Below are positions 1 to 6,821 of a stretch of DNA of 9,022 bases, piece by piece; the first letter of the stretch is position 1; each line of letters starts with the position of its first letter. The DNA is from an uncultured Prevotellaceae bacterium (GTDB lineage Bacteria > Bacteroidota > Bacteroidia > Bacteroidales > Bacteroidaceae). Made by a program: the position numbers and the translations under genes. Location: assembly GCA_945486445.1 (NCBI GenBank), contig CALYTD010000029.1:1-9022 (forward strand), read 5' to 3'. Below the pieces are notes generated by a model. It was not told where the DNA came from and made no database searches. It saw only the letters and a program-made list of their open reading frames with translations.

Positions 1-1
1 G

Positions 2-1426
2 ATTCAGTTGCTAAACTGCCCGGAATTTGCTTTTGCCTATGTTGCCGCGCAGAAGATTCACGGTGTTTGCTGTCCTGCCAGTTACCGTCTCAGTGCGGGA
101 GAACTTGCTTATAACATTGATGACTCCAAGCCTTTGGTGCTCATTTTCGATGCTTCCTTTAAGGAAACGGTGCTCGAGGCCGTGTCGTTGGCGGCTCATA
201 AGCCGAAGAGTATTGTCATTGTGGGCGGCGAGAGTGATGGTGATGTCGTTTCATACGCTGACTATGTTTGTGATAAAAGCGTGGAAGAGCCGCCTTATAC
301 GTGTGATTATAATATCTATGATGAGACCACACGCCTCTATACTTCTGGCACCACTGGTCGTCCTAAGGGTGTTTCGCTCACCTCTATTAACGAGGTGCTG
401 TCGGCCCATGACGTGATGATGCATTTCCCGATGAGTTACAAGGACATAACGATGAACACCACACCGTGGTTCCATCGTGGCGGAATACATTGCGCCGGAC
501 CGTGTACTATCTTCTATGCTGGTGCTACGTTGGTTATAATGAGTAAGTTCTCAGCTTCTACCGCATTGCGTTTTGTTGCGCATTACAAGATAACCTTCGT
601 TATCGGAGTGCCCACGGTGCTTGAGGAACTGGCTGACGAACAGGAGCGAAATAGTTATGATCTCACCACGTTAAAGGGCATAGTGACGATGGGCAGTCCG
701 CTGGAACGCTCGGCATGCATACGTTATCAGAAGGTGTTAACTCCTAATATCTTCAATGGTTACGGCACAACGGAGACATTCTGGAACACTTTCCTGCGCC
801 CGTTTGACCTGCCTGAAAATGCGGGTACAGCCGGTTCGTCATGTGTTGACGATGATGTGAGGGTGGTGAAGGTGTATGAAGACCGCCGTGCGGAGCCTGA
901 GGACCTTGTGGCGCAGGACAGCACGGAGGTGGGAGAGGTGATAATCTGCTCGCCTGCCAAGTCGCCGTACAAGTATTATAACAACGATGTTGAGACGGAA
1001 GCGAAGTATTATAAGGACTTTATCTACACCAACGACCTCGCCGTATGGGACGAAAACCAGTTTATTACCATCGTTGGTCGTAAGGACGATATGATTATCT
1101 CCTCTGGTGAGAATATCTACCCAACGGAGGTAGAGGCGGTGCTCAATACGCACGCTAAGGTAAAGGACTGCATAGTGACGTCTGTGCCCGACAAGATGCG
1201 TGGGCAGTTGGTAACGGCATACGTGGTGCGCACTGACGACAGCCTTACTCCGGAGGAACTGGATGAGTACTGCAAGCAGAGCCCGGACATCGCCAATTTC
1301 AAGCGTCCGCGCTTCTATCGCTTTGTGGCGCAGATACCTTTCAGCGCGACGGGAAAGAAACTTCATGTAAAGATTAAGGATACCGCTGCCCGTGATTTGA
1401 AGAATGGACTGCTGTATAGGGTTTAG
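2..1426 (+). CDS. Acyl-CoA synthetase / AMP-dependent ligase (ANL superfamily), 5' end cut by window edge
   Basis: The gene is open from the left edge (first whole codon at 2) to a TAG at 1424-1426, about 475 residues. The first visible residues (IQLLNCPEF) match the interior of ANL enzymes, so the true start lies outside and roughly 50-60 N-terminal residues are missing. A TTG at 8 is probably internal. Numbering from that TTG, the motifs are the P-loop-like YTSGTTGRPKG at 111-121, GYGTTET at 251-257, the hinge GRKDD at 357-361, SSGENIYPTEVE at 365-376 and the C-terminal PFSATGK, whose Lys450 is the expected adenylation lysine. The family joins a carboxylic acid to CoA through an acyl-adenylate. 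The layout resembles fatty acyl-CoA ligases, but the substrate cannot be read from sequence. The usual TGD motif reads TND (341-343). No signal peptide is visible because the start is absent. The gene converges on gmk and is unrelated to the leftward operon. Confidence 0.9.
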   Translation: MQLLNCPEFAFAYVAAQKIHGVCCPASYRLSAGELAYNIDDSKPLVLIFDASFKETVLEAVSLAAHKPKSIVIVGGESDGDVVSYADYVCDKSVEEPPYTCDYNIYDETTRLYTSGTTGRPKGVSLTSINEVLSAHDVMMHFPMSYKDITMNTTPWFHRGGIHCAGPCTIFYAGATLVIMSKFSASTALRFVAHYKITFVIGVPTVLEELADEQERNSYDLTTLKGIVTMGSPLERSACIRYQKVLTPNIFNGYGTTETFWNTFLRPFDLPENAGTAGSSCVDDDVRVVKVYEDRRAEPEDLVAQDSTEVGEVIICSPAKSPYKYYNNDVETEAKYYKDFIYTNDLAVWDENQFITIVGRKDDMIISSGENIYPTEVEAVLNTHAKVKDCIVTSVPDKMRGQLVTAYVVRTDDSLTPEELDEYCKQSPDIANFKRPRFYRFVAQIPFSATGKKLHVKIKDTAARDLKNGLLYRV

Positions 1427-1500
1427 ATTCTCGGTCTGTCCATACGCCTGTTGTAACGGGTTATGACGCCTGTACCCCCATAAATTATAACTTCTTTGTG

Positions 1501-1556
1501 AGGTTTTAGGTTGTGAGGTTATAGGTTGTAGGTCTTAGGGTATAAGGTTTATGGTG
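1501..1556 (+). repeat. Degenerate AGGTTNT heptamer array, cluster A
   Basis: About seven tandem 7-8-base units lie between the converging ligase and gmk genes, for example AGGTTTT, AGGTTAT, AGGTTGT and AGGTCTT, decaying to AGGGTAT and AAGGTTT at the right. A short echo (AGGTTGG then GGGTTGC) sits near 1637-1651. The same heptamer recurs at 2260-2292, inverted at 2320-2354, and inverted at 8311-8344, always between genes. I do not recognise a named repeat family and assign no function. Confidence 0.7.
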
Positions 1557-1584
1557 CTTATTGCGACACAATCAGCACCTTTTT
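1553..1584 (+). terminator. Probable intrinsic terminator of the acyl-CoA synthetase gene
   Basis: GGTGCTTATTG (1553-1563) pairs with CAATCAGCACC (1569-1579) around a five-base CGACA loop. This gives 10 pairs of 11 with one T/C mismatch. Five T residues (1580-1584) follow at once, the form of a rho-independent terminator for rightward transcription. It sits 127 bases past the ligase stop. Read leftward, the same hairpin has no T tract, so it is unlikely to end gmk transcripts. Confidence 0.65.
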
Positions 1585-1635
1585 GCGTTATAATCAGCAC
1601 CTAATCGTATTGTAATCAGCACCTGTTTGCAGGCT
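1570..1635. repeat. Three-copy tandem repeat with exact 22-bp period
   Basis: The 11-mer AATCAGCACCT occurs at 1570-1580, 1592-1602 and 1614-1624, exactly 22 bp apart. The 11 bases between copies are only loosely alike. The first copy doubles as the 3' arm of the terminator hairpin, whose 5' arm is an inverted near-copy at 1553-1563. A spacing of two helical turns would put the cores on one DNA face. The array lies only about 45 bp past the end of gmk. Confidence 0.8.
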
Positions 1636-1649
1636 TGGAGGTTGGGGGT

Positions 1650-1662
1650 TGCCCAGTGGGCA
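1650..1662 (-). terminator. Weak hairpin just past the gmk stop
   Basis: TGCCC and GGGCA form a five-pair stem with a three-base loop, nine bases after the gmk stop in the leftward direction. No T run follows. It might help end or protect the operon transcript, but the evidence is thin. Confidence 0.25.
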
Positions 1663-1670
1663 GGCGGGTT

Positions 1671-2246
1671 TCATTCCAGAAGCAGGAACTGTCTTACCCT
1701 TTCAAGGGCCTCTCGCTTTGCCGTTTCAAGGTCATCGTTCAGCACTCTTGTGTCAAACTCGTTGGCTGTTGAGATTTCATACTCCGCGCGTGCAATGCGT
1801 TGTTCTATCACCTCTGGCGCATCGGTAGCCCGCTTTTCCAGCCTGTGGCGCAGTTCGTCTATTGACGGCGGCATGATGAATATGGCGAGGGCACGGTCGC
1901 CGTAGGCTTTCTTGATGTTCATTGCACCGTTTACGTCCACGTCAAACACCACGTTCTCGCCTGCGTCCAGTTGTTTCTGCACCTGTGATTTTAGTGTGCC
2001 GTAGTATCGGTCGGTATATACCTCCTCGTATTCCACGAACTCATCAGCCTCTATCTTGCTGCGGAACTCCTCGGGAGTGAGGAAGAAATACTCCACGCCG
2101 TTTTGCTCCGTGCCGCGTGGTGGGCGTGAGGTGCAACTGATAGAGAAGTGCATACGCAGTTCGGGGTGCTCGTTCATGAGCCAGTTTATGATTGTTGACT
2201 TTCCGCAACCGCTTGGTGCGGAGAAGATAAGTAGTTTGCCTGTCAT
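1671..2246 (-). CDS. gmk: Guanylate kinase
   Basis: This 191-residue cytosolic enzyme phosphorylates GMP to GDP with ATP, an essential step in GTP and dGTP supply. The P-loop is APSGCGKST at residues 10-18. The GMP-binding region includes SISCTSRPPRG (35-45) and VEYFFLTPEEF (51-61), followed by the lid segment EEVYTDRYYGT (74-84). FDVDVNGA (101-108) matches the conserved (L/F)DxDxxGA strand, and RIARAEYEI (150-158) carries the late arginines of the family. Length is close to the usual 190-210 residues. It starts at ATG 2246 behind an A-rich stretch with no clear Shine-Dalgarno, normal for Bacteroidetes. It is the last gene of the leftward block, 109 bp after rseP, and that gap holds a large inverted repeat, so it may be partly uncoupled from the genes before it. 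I saw no convincing promoter of its own. Confidence 0.97.
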   Translation of the reverse strand: MTGKLLIFSAPSGCGKSTIINWLMNEHPELRMHFSISCTSRPPRGTEQNGVEYFFLTPEEFRSKIEADEFVEYEEVYTDRYYGTLKSQVQKQLDAGENVVFDVDVNGAMNIKKAYGDRALAIFIMPPSIDELRHRLEKRATDAPEVIEQRIARAEYEISTANEFDTRVLNDDLETAKREALERVRQFLLLE

Positions 2247-2259
2247 TGGGGTTTCTTTT

Positions 2260-2292
2260 GAGGTTGTGGGTTGTAGGTTGTAGGTTTTAGGT
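2260..2292 (+). repeat. AGGTTNT heptamer array, cluster B (left arm of inverted repeat)
   Basis: Five successive 7-base units read rightward, including AGGTTGT (twice), GGGTTGT, AGGTTTT and AGGTCTG. The array sits just upstream of the gmk start. It faces the oppositely oriented cluster at 2320-2354 and can pair with it. Confidence 0.7.
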
Positions 2293-2351
2293 CTGTCCGG
2301 CGGTCAATGGCGAAGCCATACCTATTACCTAAAACCCAAAACCTTCTAACC
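2268..2351. repeat. Large imperfect inverted repeat between rseP and gmk
   Basis: A perfect 10-bp core, GGTTTTAGGT (2283-2292) with ACCTAAAACC (2327-2336), extends outward through mostly paired heptamer units to about 25 bp per arm with several mismatches and one bulge. The 34-base loop holds its own perfect hairpin, ATGGC-GAA-GCCAT (2307-2319), flanked by GGT/ACC. Both neighbouring genes read leftward, so the structure would form in the intercistronic RNA. No T run follows it, so an attenuator, processing site or transcript stabiliser fits as well as a terminator. That role is inference. Confidence 0.6.
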
Positions 2352-2354
2352 TTA
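2320..2354 (-). repeat. AGGTTNT heptamer array, cluster C (right arm of inverted repeat)
   Basis: On the minus strand this reads as degenerate units such as AAGGTTAG, AAGGTTTT, GGGTTTT and AGGTAAT, starting two bases past the rseP stop codon. It is the inverted partner of the array at 2260-2292. Confidence 0.6.
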
Positions 2355-2355
2355 A

Positions 2356-3798
2356 TCAGTGCATCACGCCGAAGAAGCGCAGTATGTCGTTGAGATTAGC
2401 CACGAACATGAGTGCGAAGAGTATGCCCATGCCTACAAATTCCGCACGTACCATGAACTTGTCGCCTGGTTTGCGACGGAATATCATTTCGTAAAGCAGG
2501 AACATCACGTGTCCGCCATCGAGTGCAGGGATGGGCAGGATGTTCATAAAGGCGAGAATGATAGATAGGAAGGCTGTCATCATCCAGAACATCTGCCAGT
2601 CCCATACGGGTGGGAACATGGAGCCAATGGCACCGAAACCGCCAAGTTGCTTGGCTCCTTCGGCGGTGAAGACGTATTTAAGGTCGCTGACATATCCGCC
2701 GAGCATATCTATGGCGTAGCCTATACCTGCCGGTATGCAGGTGATTATGTCGTACTCCTCGTGTGTGGGCTTGGCGTATTTGGCTATTGTTGTCATGCCA
2801 ACGCCAATGTGTACCTCGTTGTCAAAGACCACTGTCGCAGTGTCGGTCTTACCTGTTGCTGCCGCTTTATACACTATTGTGGTGGTAAGTGTGCGCAGGG
2901 AATCCTGTCGTGTGGTGCAGTCGCTGAGAATGTCAGCCATTCGTCCCGTCTCGTATGTAAACGTGTTCCATGAATCAACGGGCTTGTCACCAATGGCAAG
3001 TATCATGTCTCCCTTCGCCATACCAGCCTTTGCAGCGGCCGTTCCGGGCAATACTGTGTCTATCTCCGCTGGTATGAACGGACGGCAGAACACAGGGTCG
3101 CTTTTCAACATGTCAAGCAGTGAGAGGTCTCCGGGCAAGGGGATGGTGACTTCCTGCCCCTGTCGCTTCACCGTAACCGCCGTGGCAGAGGAGATGTCAC
3201 GCAGCATATTGGCGTCAAAAGCCTTGAAATCACCGTTGTCAGAGCGCAGAAGTATGTCGCCGTCCATGAATCCTAACTCCTTGGCCTGCTCGTTATACTT
3301 CATGCCCAGAGGCATATCCTTTACGGCATAGTAGTCATTTCCCCATGCAAAGAACACCGCACAGTAGATAACAAGGGCGAGGACGAAGTTGACAAGCACA
3401 CCGCCCGTCATTATGAGCAGCCTCTGCCAGCAGGGCTTTCCGCGGAACTCCCACGGCTGTGCGGGGGCTTTCAACTTCTCTACATCGTGCTGTGTCTCGT
3501 CTATCATGCCCTCTATCTGGCAGTAACCGCCGAGGGGTATCCAGCCGATGCCGTACTCCGTGCCCTCATACTCGTATGTGCCATCCTCCTTTTTCTTGGC
3601 CGGAGCCTTGCCGCACAGTTTGCGCCACCAGTTGGAATAGGTGCTGAAAAGGGAAAACTTGTAGTCAAAGAATACGTAAAACTTGTTTACCCTTACCCCG
3701 AAGAGCTTGGAAAAGAAGAAGTGTCCGCCCTCATGCAGGGCTACAAGGATTGTTATCGCAAGGATGAACTGTAATGTACGAATTATTATTGTATCCAT
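2356..3798 (-). CDS. rseP: RseP-family site-2 zinc metalloprotease
   Basis: This 480-residue inner-membrane protease cleaves membrane-embedded substrates within the bilayer. In proteobacteria RseP cuts anti-sigma factors and signal-peptide remnants; the substrates here are unknown. The zinc motif HEGGH is at residues 22-26 inside the first membrane segment (about 6-30), with Gly where HELGH is commoner. The third ligand motif NILPIPALDGGH is at 419-430. Further hydrophobic segments lie near 127-152, 403-423 and 451-468. Two PDZ-like regions lie between, near 160-225 and 240-335, the second with the PGTAAAKAGMAKGD segment (251-264). A Lys-rich stretch (64-70) interrupts the region before the GWIPLGGY motif (85-92). 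The length is near the 440-450 typical of the family plus these insertions. It follows dxr by 25 bp, a pairing common in bacteria, and is very likely cotranscribed with it. Confidence 0.95.
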   Translation of the reverse strand: MDTIIIRTLQFILAITILVALHEGGHFFFSKLFGVRVNKFYVFFDYKFSLFSTYSNWWRKLCGKAPAKKKEDGTYEYEGTEYGIGWIPLGGYCQIEGMIDETQHDVEKLKAPAQPWEFRGKPCWQRLLIMTGGVLVNFVLALVIYCAVFFAWGNDYYAVKDMPLGMKYNEQAKELGFMDGDILLRSDNGDFKAFDANMLRDISSATAVTVKRQGQEVTIPLPGDLSLLDMLKSDPVFCRPFIPAEIDTVLPGTAAAKAGMAKGDMILAIGDKPVDSWNTFTYETGRMADILSDCTTRQDSLRTLTTTIVYKAAATGKTDTATVVFDNEVHIGVGMTTIAKYAKPTHEEYDIITCIPAGIGYAIDMLGGYVSDLKYVFTAEGAKQLGGFGAIGSMFPPVWDWQMFWMMTAFLSIILAFMNILPIPALDGGHVMFLLYEMIFRRKPGDKFMVRAEFVGMGILFALMFVANLNDILRFFGVMH

Positions 3799-3823
3799 GA
3801 TTAGGCTATGCCAGTGTTGTGAT

Positions 3824-4984
3824 TTATGAGTTAATATCTATAAGTTCCTGAGCGATGCGTCGCGCTTCAGCATCACTTTGAATGTAGTCTTCGTATGTAG
3901 GAGCGGTGATTACCGTTGCCTTGTTGAGCGTCTTCTCTATTATGTCGCCCATGTCGAGGAAACCGATGCGTCCCTCTCTGAACGCAAGGTTTACCACTTC
4001 GTTGGCGGCATTGACCACACAGGCAGCGTTACCCCTGCGTCGTAACGCCTCGAAGGCGAGGGCAAGACACTTGAACTTCTCCATGTCTGGCTCGAAAAAC
4101 TCCAGCGGTTGGCGGAAGAAGTCAAGGCGTTCACCCGTCATTGGCAACCTGTCGGGGTAGGTAAACGCATACTGTATGGGCAGTCTCATGTCCGGAACAC
4201 CAAGTTGGGCCTTTACTGCACCATCACGAAACTGCACTGCGCTGTGGACTATCGACTGCGGGTGTACCAACACCTGTATCCTGTCTGCCTCCACGCCAAA
4301 CAGCCATTTCGCTTCAATCACCTCAAAACCCTTGTTCATCATGGACGCAGAGTCGATGGTAATCTTTGCTCCCATGTCCCACGTCGGGTGCTTTAAGGCA
4401 TCTGCTGCCGTCATGGTACGCATCTCGTCAAGCGTCTTTTGACGGAAAGGACCGCCTGATGCAGTGAGCAATATCTTCTCAATCTCGTTGTCACCCTCAC
4501 CTACTATGCTCTGGAAAATGGCGGAATGCTCTGAATCCACGGGCAGAATAGGGGCATGATACTCTCTGGCGAGGTTGCAGATGAGTTCTCCCGCCACCAC
4601 GAGCGTCTCCTTGTTGGCGAGGCATATCTTCTTACGAGCCTTGATAGCGTGTATGGTTGGCGCGAGACCAGCAAAGCCTACCATAGCCGTCAGCACCATA
4701 TCGATGGGCTGTGCCTCCACTATGTCGCAGAGAGCCTGCGCTCCTGCATACACCTTCACGTCGGGACAGTCAGCAAGGAGGTCCACAAGCTGTTCGTATT
4801 TGTCCTCGTTGGCAATGACAACGGCGGCAGGCCGAAACCTTTTCGCCTGCTGGGCGAGTTGCTCCACGTGGTTGTTTGCCGTGAGACAGTAAGCCTCAAA
4901 GCGGTCACTGTGCTCTGCAATCACCTCCAAGGCCTGCGTTCCTATACTGCCAGTGCTACCAAGGATGCATATTTGTTGTTTCAT
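3824..4984 (-). CDS. dxr: 1-deoxy-D-xylulose 5-phosphate reductoisomerase
   Basis: Dxr turns 1-deoxy-D-xylulose 5-phosphate into 2-C-methyl-D-erythritol 4-phosphate using NADPH and a divalent metal, the committed step of the MEP isoprenoid route, and is the target of fosmidomycin. The 386-residue length is typical. Visible motifs are the nucleotide-binding GSTGSIG (9-15), ANKETLV (123-129), the metal site PVDSEHSAIFQ (148-158, with Asp150 and Glu152) and NKGFEVIEA (217-225, with Glu221). Substrate-binding stretches are SGGPFR (176-181), the flexible-loop HPTW (199-202) and HPQSIVHS (241-248). All expected catalytic residues appear present. The start codon overlaps the rimM stop as ATGA, implying translational coupling. 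Its presence shows the organism makes isoprenoids, including undecaprenyl carrier lipid, through MEP rather than mevalonate. Confidence 0.98.
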   Translation of the reverse strand: MKQQICILGSTGSIGTQALEVIAEHSDRFEAYCLTANNHVEQLAQQAKRFRPAAVVIANEDKYEQLVDLLADCPDVKVYAGAQALCDIVEAQPIDMVLTAMVGFAGLAPTIHAIKARKKICLANKETLVVAGELICNLAREYHAPILPVDSEHSAIFQSIVGEGDNEIEKILLTASGGPFRQKTLDEMRTMTAADALKHPTWDMGAKITIDSASMMNKGFEVIEAKWLFGVEADRIQVLVHPQSIVHSAVQFRDGAVKAQLGVPDMRLPIQYAFTYPDRLPMTGERLDFFRQPLEFFEPDMEKFKCLALAFEALRRRGNAACVVNAANEVVNLAFREGRIGFLDMGDIIEKTLNKATVITAPTYEDYIQSDAEARRIAQELIDINS

Positions 4985-5493
4985 AATTCAAGTATTCCGT
5001 TGGGAATAATCATTGTTATTGTCTTCTTTTCTGTGTCAATGTCGGCTATAAGCTCTTCCGATGCGGGTATCAGTCTGCCGTCAAAGAGTTCAAACATGAT
5101 GTTCACTGTCTGCTCATCAACGGCAGAAATCTCGCCTATTGCCTCACCGTCGGCATTGTTTATCACGGTGAAACCTACCAACTGGGCGTATCTTAGCACA
5201 TCGCTTTCGTCCTCGTTAGCCAACTCTCGTGGGAAGAACACTTCTGTTCCCGTCAGTTCTTTGGCCCGTTCCTGCGTGTCAACACCTTCAAATTTCATCA
5301 GTACTGTTTCCTGACTCTTGAACCGGTATTCCTCCATGAAGAAGGGAACCATTATTCCGTCAATGTCTAACACGAGGTATTCGGCATCCACACGGTCGAA
5401 GATGTCATCGTCAAACATCATGGATACCTCTCCTTTTATGCCGTGGGCCTTGCCCAACTTGCCTATTCTGTAAACGTCTTCCCTGCGTATCAT
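4981..5493 (-). CDS. rimM: Ribosome maturation factor RimM
   Basis: RimM binds the 30S subunit through ribosomal protein S19 and helps fold the head domain of 16S rRNA during assembly. The 170-residue protein shows the N-terminal RimM barrel with the hallmark GKAHGIKGEV at residues 14-23. The C-terminal PRC-barrel domain spans about 100-170, with LVGFTVINNADGEAIGEI (105-122) and the terminal IPNGILEL, matching the usual closing LPxGLL(D/E)L pattern. The length fits the family. Both ends are coupled: its start shares an ATGA with the murA stop and its stop shares an ATGA with the dxr start. In many bacteria rimM sits with trmD and rpsP; here it is in a cell-wall/isoprenoid operon instead. It is cytosolic, with no membrane segment. 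Confidence 0.95.
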   Translation of the reverse strand: MIRREDVYRIGKLGKAHGIKGEVSMMFDDDIFDRVDAEYLVLDIDGIMVPFFMEEYRFKSQETVLMKFEGVDTQERAKELTGTEVFFPRELANEDESDVLRYAQLVGFTVINNADGEAIGEISAVDEQTVNIMFELFDGRLIPASEELIADIDTEKKTITMIIPNGILEL

Positions 5494-6803
5494 TGCCGTG
5501 AAATCCTTGCTCCGAGGGCGTTAAGGCGCCCTTCTATGTCCTCGTATCCGCGGTCTATCTGTGCTATGTTGCTTATGGTTGATGTGCCATCAGCTGACAA
5601 TGCCGCTATGAGTAGTGCTATTCCGGCGCGTATGTCGGGGCTTGACATCCTTGCCGGGCGCAGTCTTACCTTGTGATCATGGCCTACTACCACTGCTCTG
5701 TGTGGGTCGCAGAGTATTATTTGCGCGCCCATGTCAATGAGTTTGTCCACAAAGAACAGTCGGCTTTCAAACATTTTCTGGTGGAAGAGCACGCTGCCCT
5801 GCGCCTGAGTAGCTACCACCAGCATCACGGACAGCAGGTCGGGACTTAGTCCGGGCCACGGTGCGTCACTGAGAGTCATTATTGTTCCGTCTATGAAGGA
5901 GTCTATCTGGTAGTGGTCATGGTGCGGTATGAAGAGGCTGTCGCCCTGCTCTTCTATTCGTACTCCGAGGCGTCTGAAGGCGTCGGGAATGATTCCGAGG
6001 TTGCGTATTGATACGTCTTTTATCAGTATTCCGTCGCCAACCATCGCCGCCATGGCTATGAATGAGCCCACTTCTATCATGTCCGGCAGCAGTTTATGGC
6101 ATGTGCCGTGCAGTTTTTCCACGCCTACTATGGTGATAAGGTTTGAGCCTATGCCTGATATTTGTGCTCCCATTCTGTTTAGCATGTGGCACAGTTGCTG
6201 TATGTACGGCTCGCAGGCGGCGTTGTATATGGTAGTGGTTCCTTTGGCGTTTACTGCTGCCATTATGATGTTTGCAGTGCCTGTTACTGATGCTTCATCA
6301 AGTAACATGTAGCAACCTTGTAGTCCTTCTGTTGCTTTTAGTTCGTACACTTCTCGTCCTATGACTTTGTCGTATGTTGCTCCGAGGTTACGGAAGCCGA
6401 GAAAGTGTGTGTCCAGTCTTCTGCGCCCTATCTTGTCACCGCCGGGTTTGGCTACTGTTGCTCTGCCAAATCGTCCTAATAGCGGGCCAATCATCAGTAC
6501 GGAGCCACGTAGTTGGGCGCATTTTCTTACGAATTCGTCAGAGGAGAGGTAGTCAAGGTCGAGTTCTTTGGCTGTGAAGGTGTATGTTCCTTTGTCTGTG
6601 GATTCTACCTTTACGCCCATTTCTTGCAGCAGTTTGATGAGGTTGTTGACGTCAAGAATGTCTGGTACGTTGCTGATTGTCACGGGTTCTGCCGTCAGCA
6701 GCGTACCACAGATTACTTCCAGAGCTTCGTTTTTTGCTCCTTGTGGTGTTATTTCGCCTTTGAGTGCGTGTCCGCCCTCTATTATGAATCTTTCCATTGC
6801 CAT
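5490..6803 (-). CDS. murA: UDP-N-acetylglucosamine 1-carboxyvinyltransferase, Cys-to-Asp type
   Basis: MurA transfers enolpyruvate from PEP to UDP-GlcNAc, the first committed step of peptidoglycan synthesis in the cytosol. The open frame extends to a GTG at 6815, but I chose ATG 6803 (437 residues). It has GAGGA five bases upstream, and the protein then opens MAMERFIIEGGH, like family members; ATG 6797 is also possible. Key residues from this start are Lys24-Asn25 (GAKN), catalytic-loop Asp123 in KPGGDKIGRRRLD, Asp322 in SPDLLS, Arg392 in DIRAG and the closing IDRGYEDIEGRL. Asp123 (codon at 6435-6437) replaces the Cys of E. coli MurA (Cys115), the residue alkylated by fosfomycin. Its stop overlaps the rimM start as ATGA. 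The upstream DUF4290 gene ends at 6812, just before or overlapping the start, so translation is probably coupled. Third-position T is unusually rare here. Confidence 0.96.
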   Translation of the reverse strand: MAMERFIIEGGHALKGEITPQGAKNEALEVICGTLLTAEPVTISNVPDILDVNNLIKLLQEMGVKVESTDKGTYTFTAKELDLDYLSSDEFVRKCAQLRGSVLMIGPLLGRFGRATVAKPGGDKIGRRRLDTHFLGFRNLGATYDKVIGREVYELKATEGLQGCYMLLDEASVTGTANIIMAAVNAKGTTTIYNAACEPYIQQLCHMLNRMGAQISGIGSNLITIVGVEKLHGTCHKLLPDMIEVGSFIAMAAMVGDGILIKDVSIRNLGIIPDAFRRLGVRIEEQGDSLFIPHHDHYQIDSFIDGTIMTLSDAPWPGLSPDLLSVMLVVATQAQGSVLFHQKMFESRLFFVDKLIDMGAQIILCDPHRAVVVGHDHKVRLRPARMSSPDIRAGIALLIAALSADGTSTISNIAQIDRGYEDIEGRLNALGARISRQ

Positions 6804-6811
6804 GTATTTCC

Positions 6812-6821
6812 TCACTTTTTT
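6812..6821 (-). other. dnaX-like slippery heptamer A-AAA-AAG at DUF4290 stop / murA start
   Basis: On the minus strand the DUF4290 gene ends CGC AAA AAA AAG TGA, within a run of eight A residues (6816-6823). The zero-frame heptamer A-AAA-AAG (6821-6815) is the one used for -1 frameshifting in E. coli dnaX. A -1 slip would skip the stop and enter GTG AGG AAA TAC ATG, in frame with murA. The sequence match is exact, but use of the site is unproven and no strong downstream structure was seen. Confidence 0.3.

Noticed and set aside
839..1366. Leftward 175-codon open frame opposite the acyl-CoA synthetase
   Set aside because: It is antisense to conserved ANL motifs, with an Arg/His-rich product typical of shadow frames.
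1444..1473. Direct repeat ACGCCTGT twice, 22 bp apart, before cluster A
   Set aside because: It shares the 22-bp spacing of the later repeat but not its sequence. Two 8-mers in a short region are weak evidence.
2735..3331. Rightward 198-codon open frame opposite rseP
   Set aside because: It is antisense to the PDZ region of rseP and shows no recognisable motif.
4556..5314. Rightward 252-codon open frame opposite dxr and rimM
   Set aside because: It lies antisense to two clearly conserved genes, and its product shows no domain. It is a frame shadow.
6804..6815. GTG at 6815 as the murA start
   Set aside because: Possible through GTGA coupling, but ATG 6803 has a better-placed GAGGA and family proteins begin close to the FIIEGGH block. 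It is kept only as an alternative.
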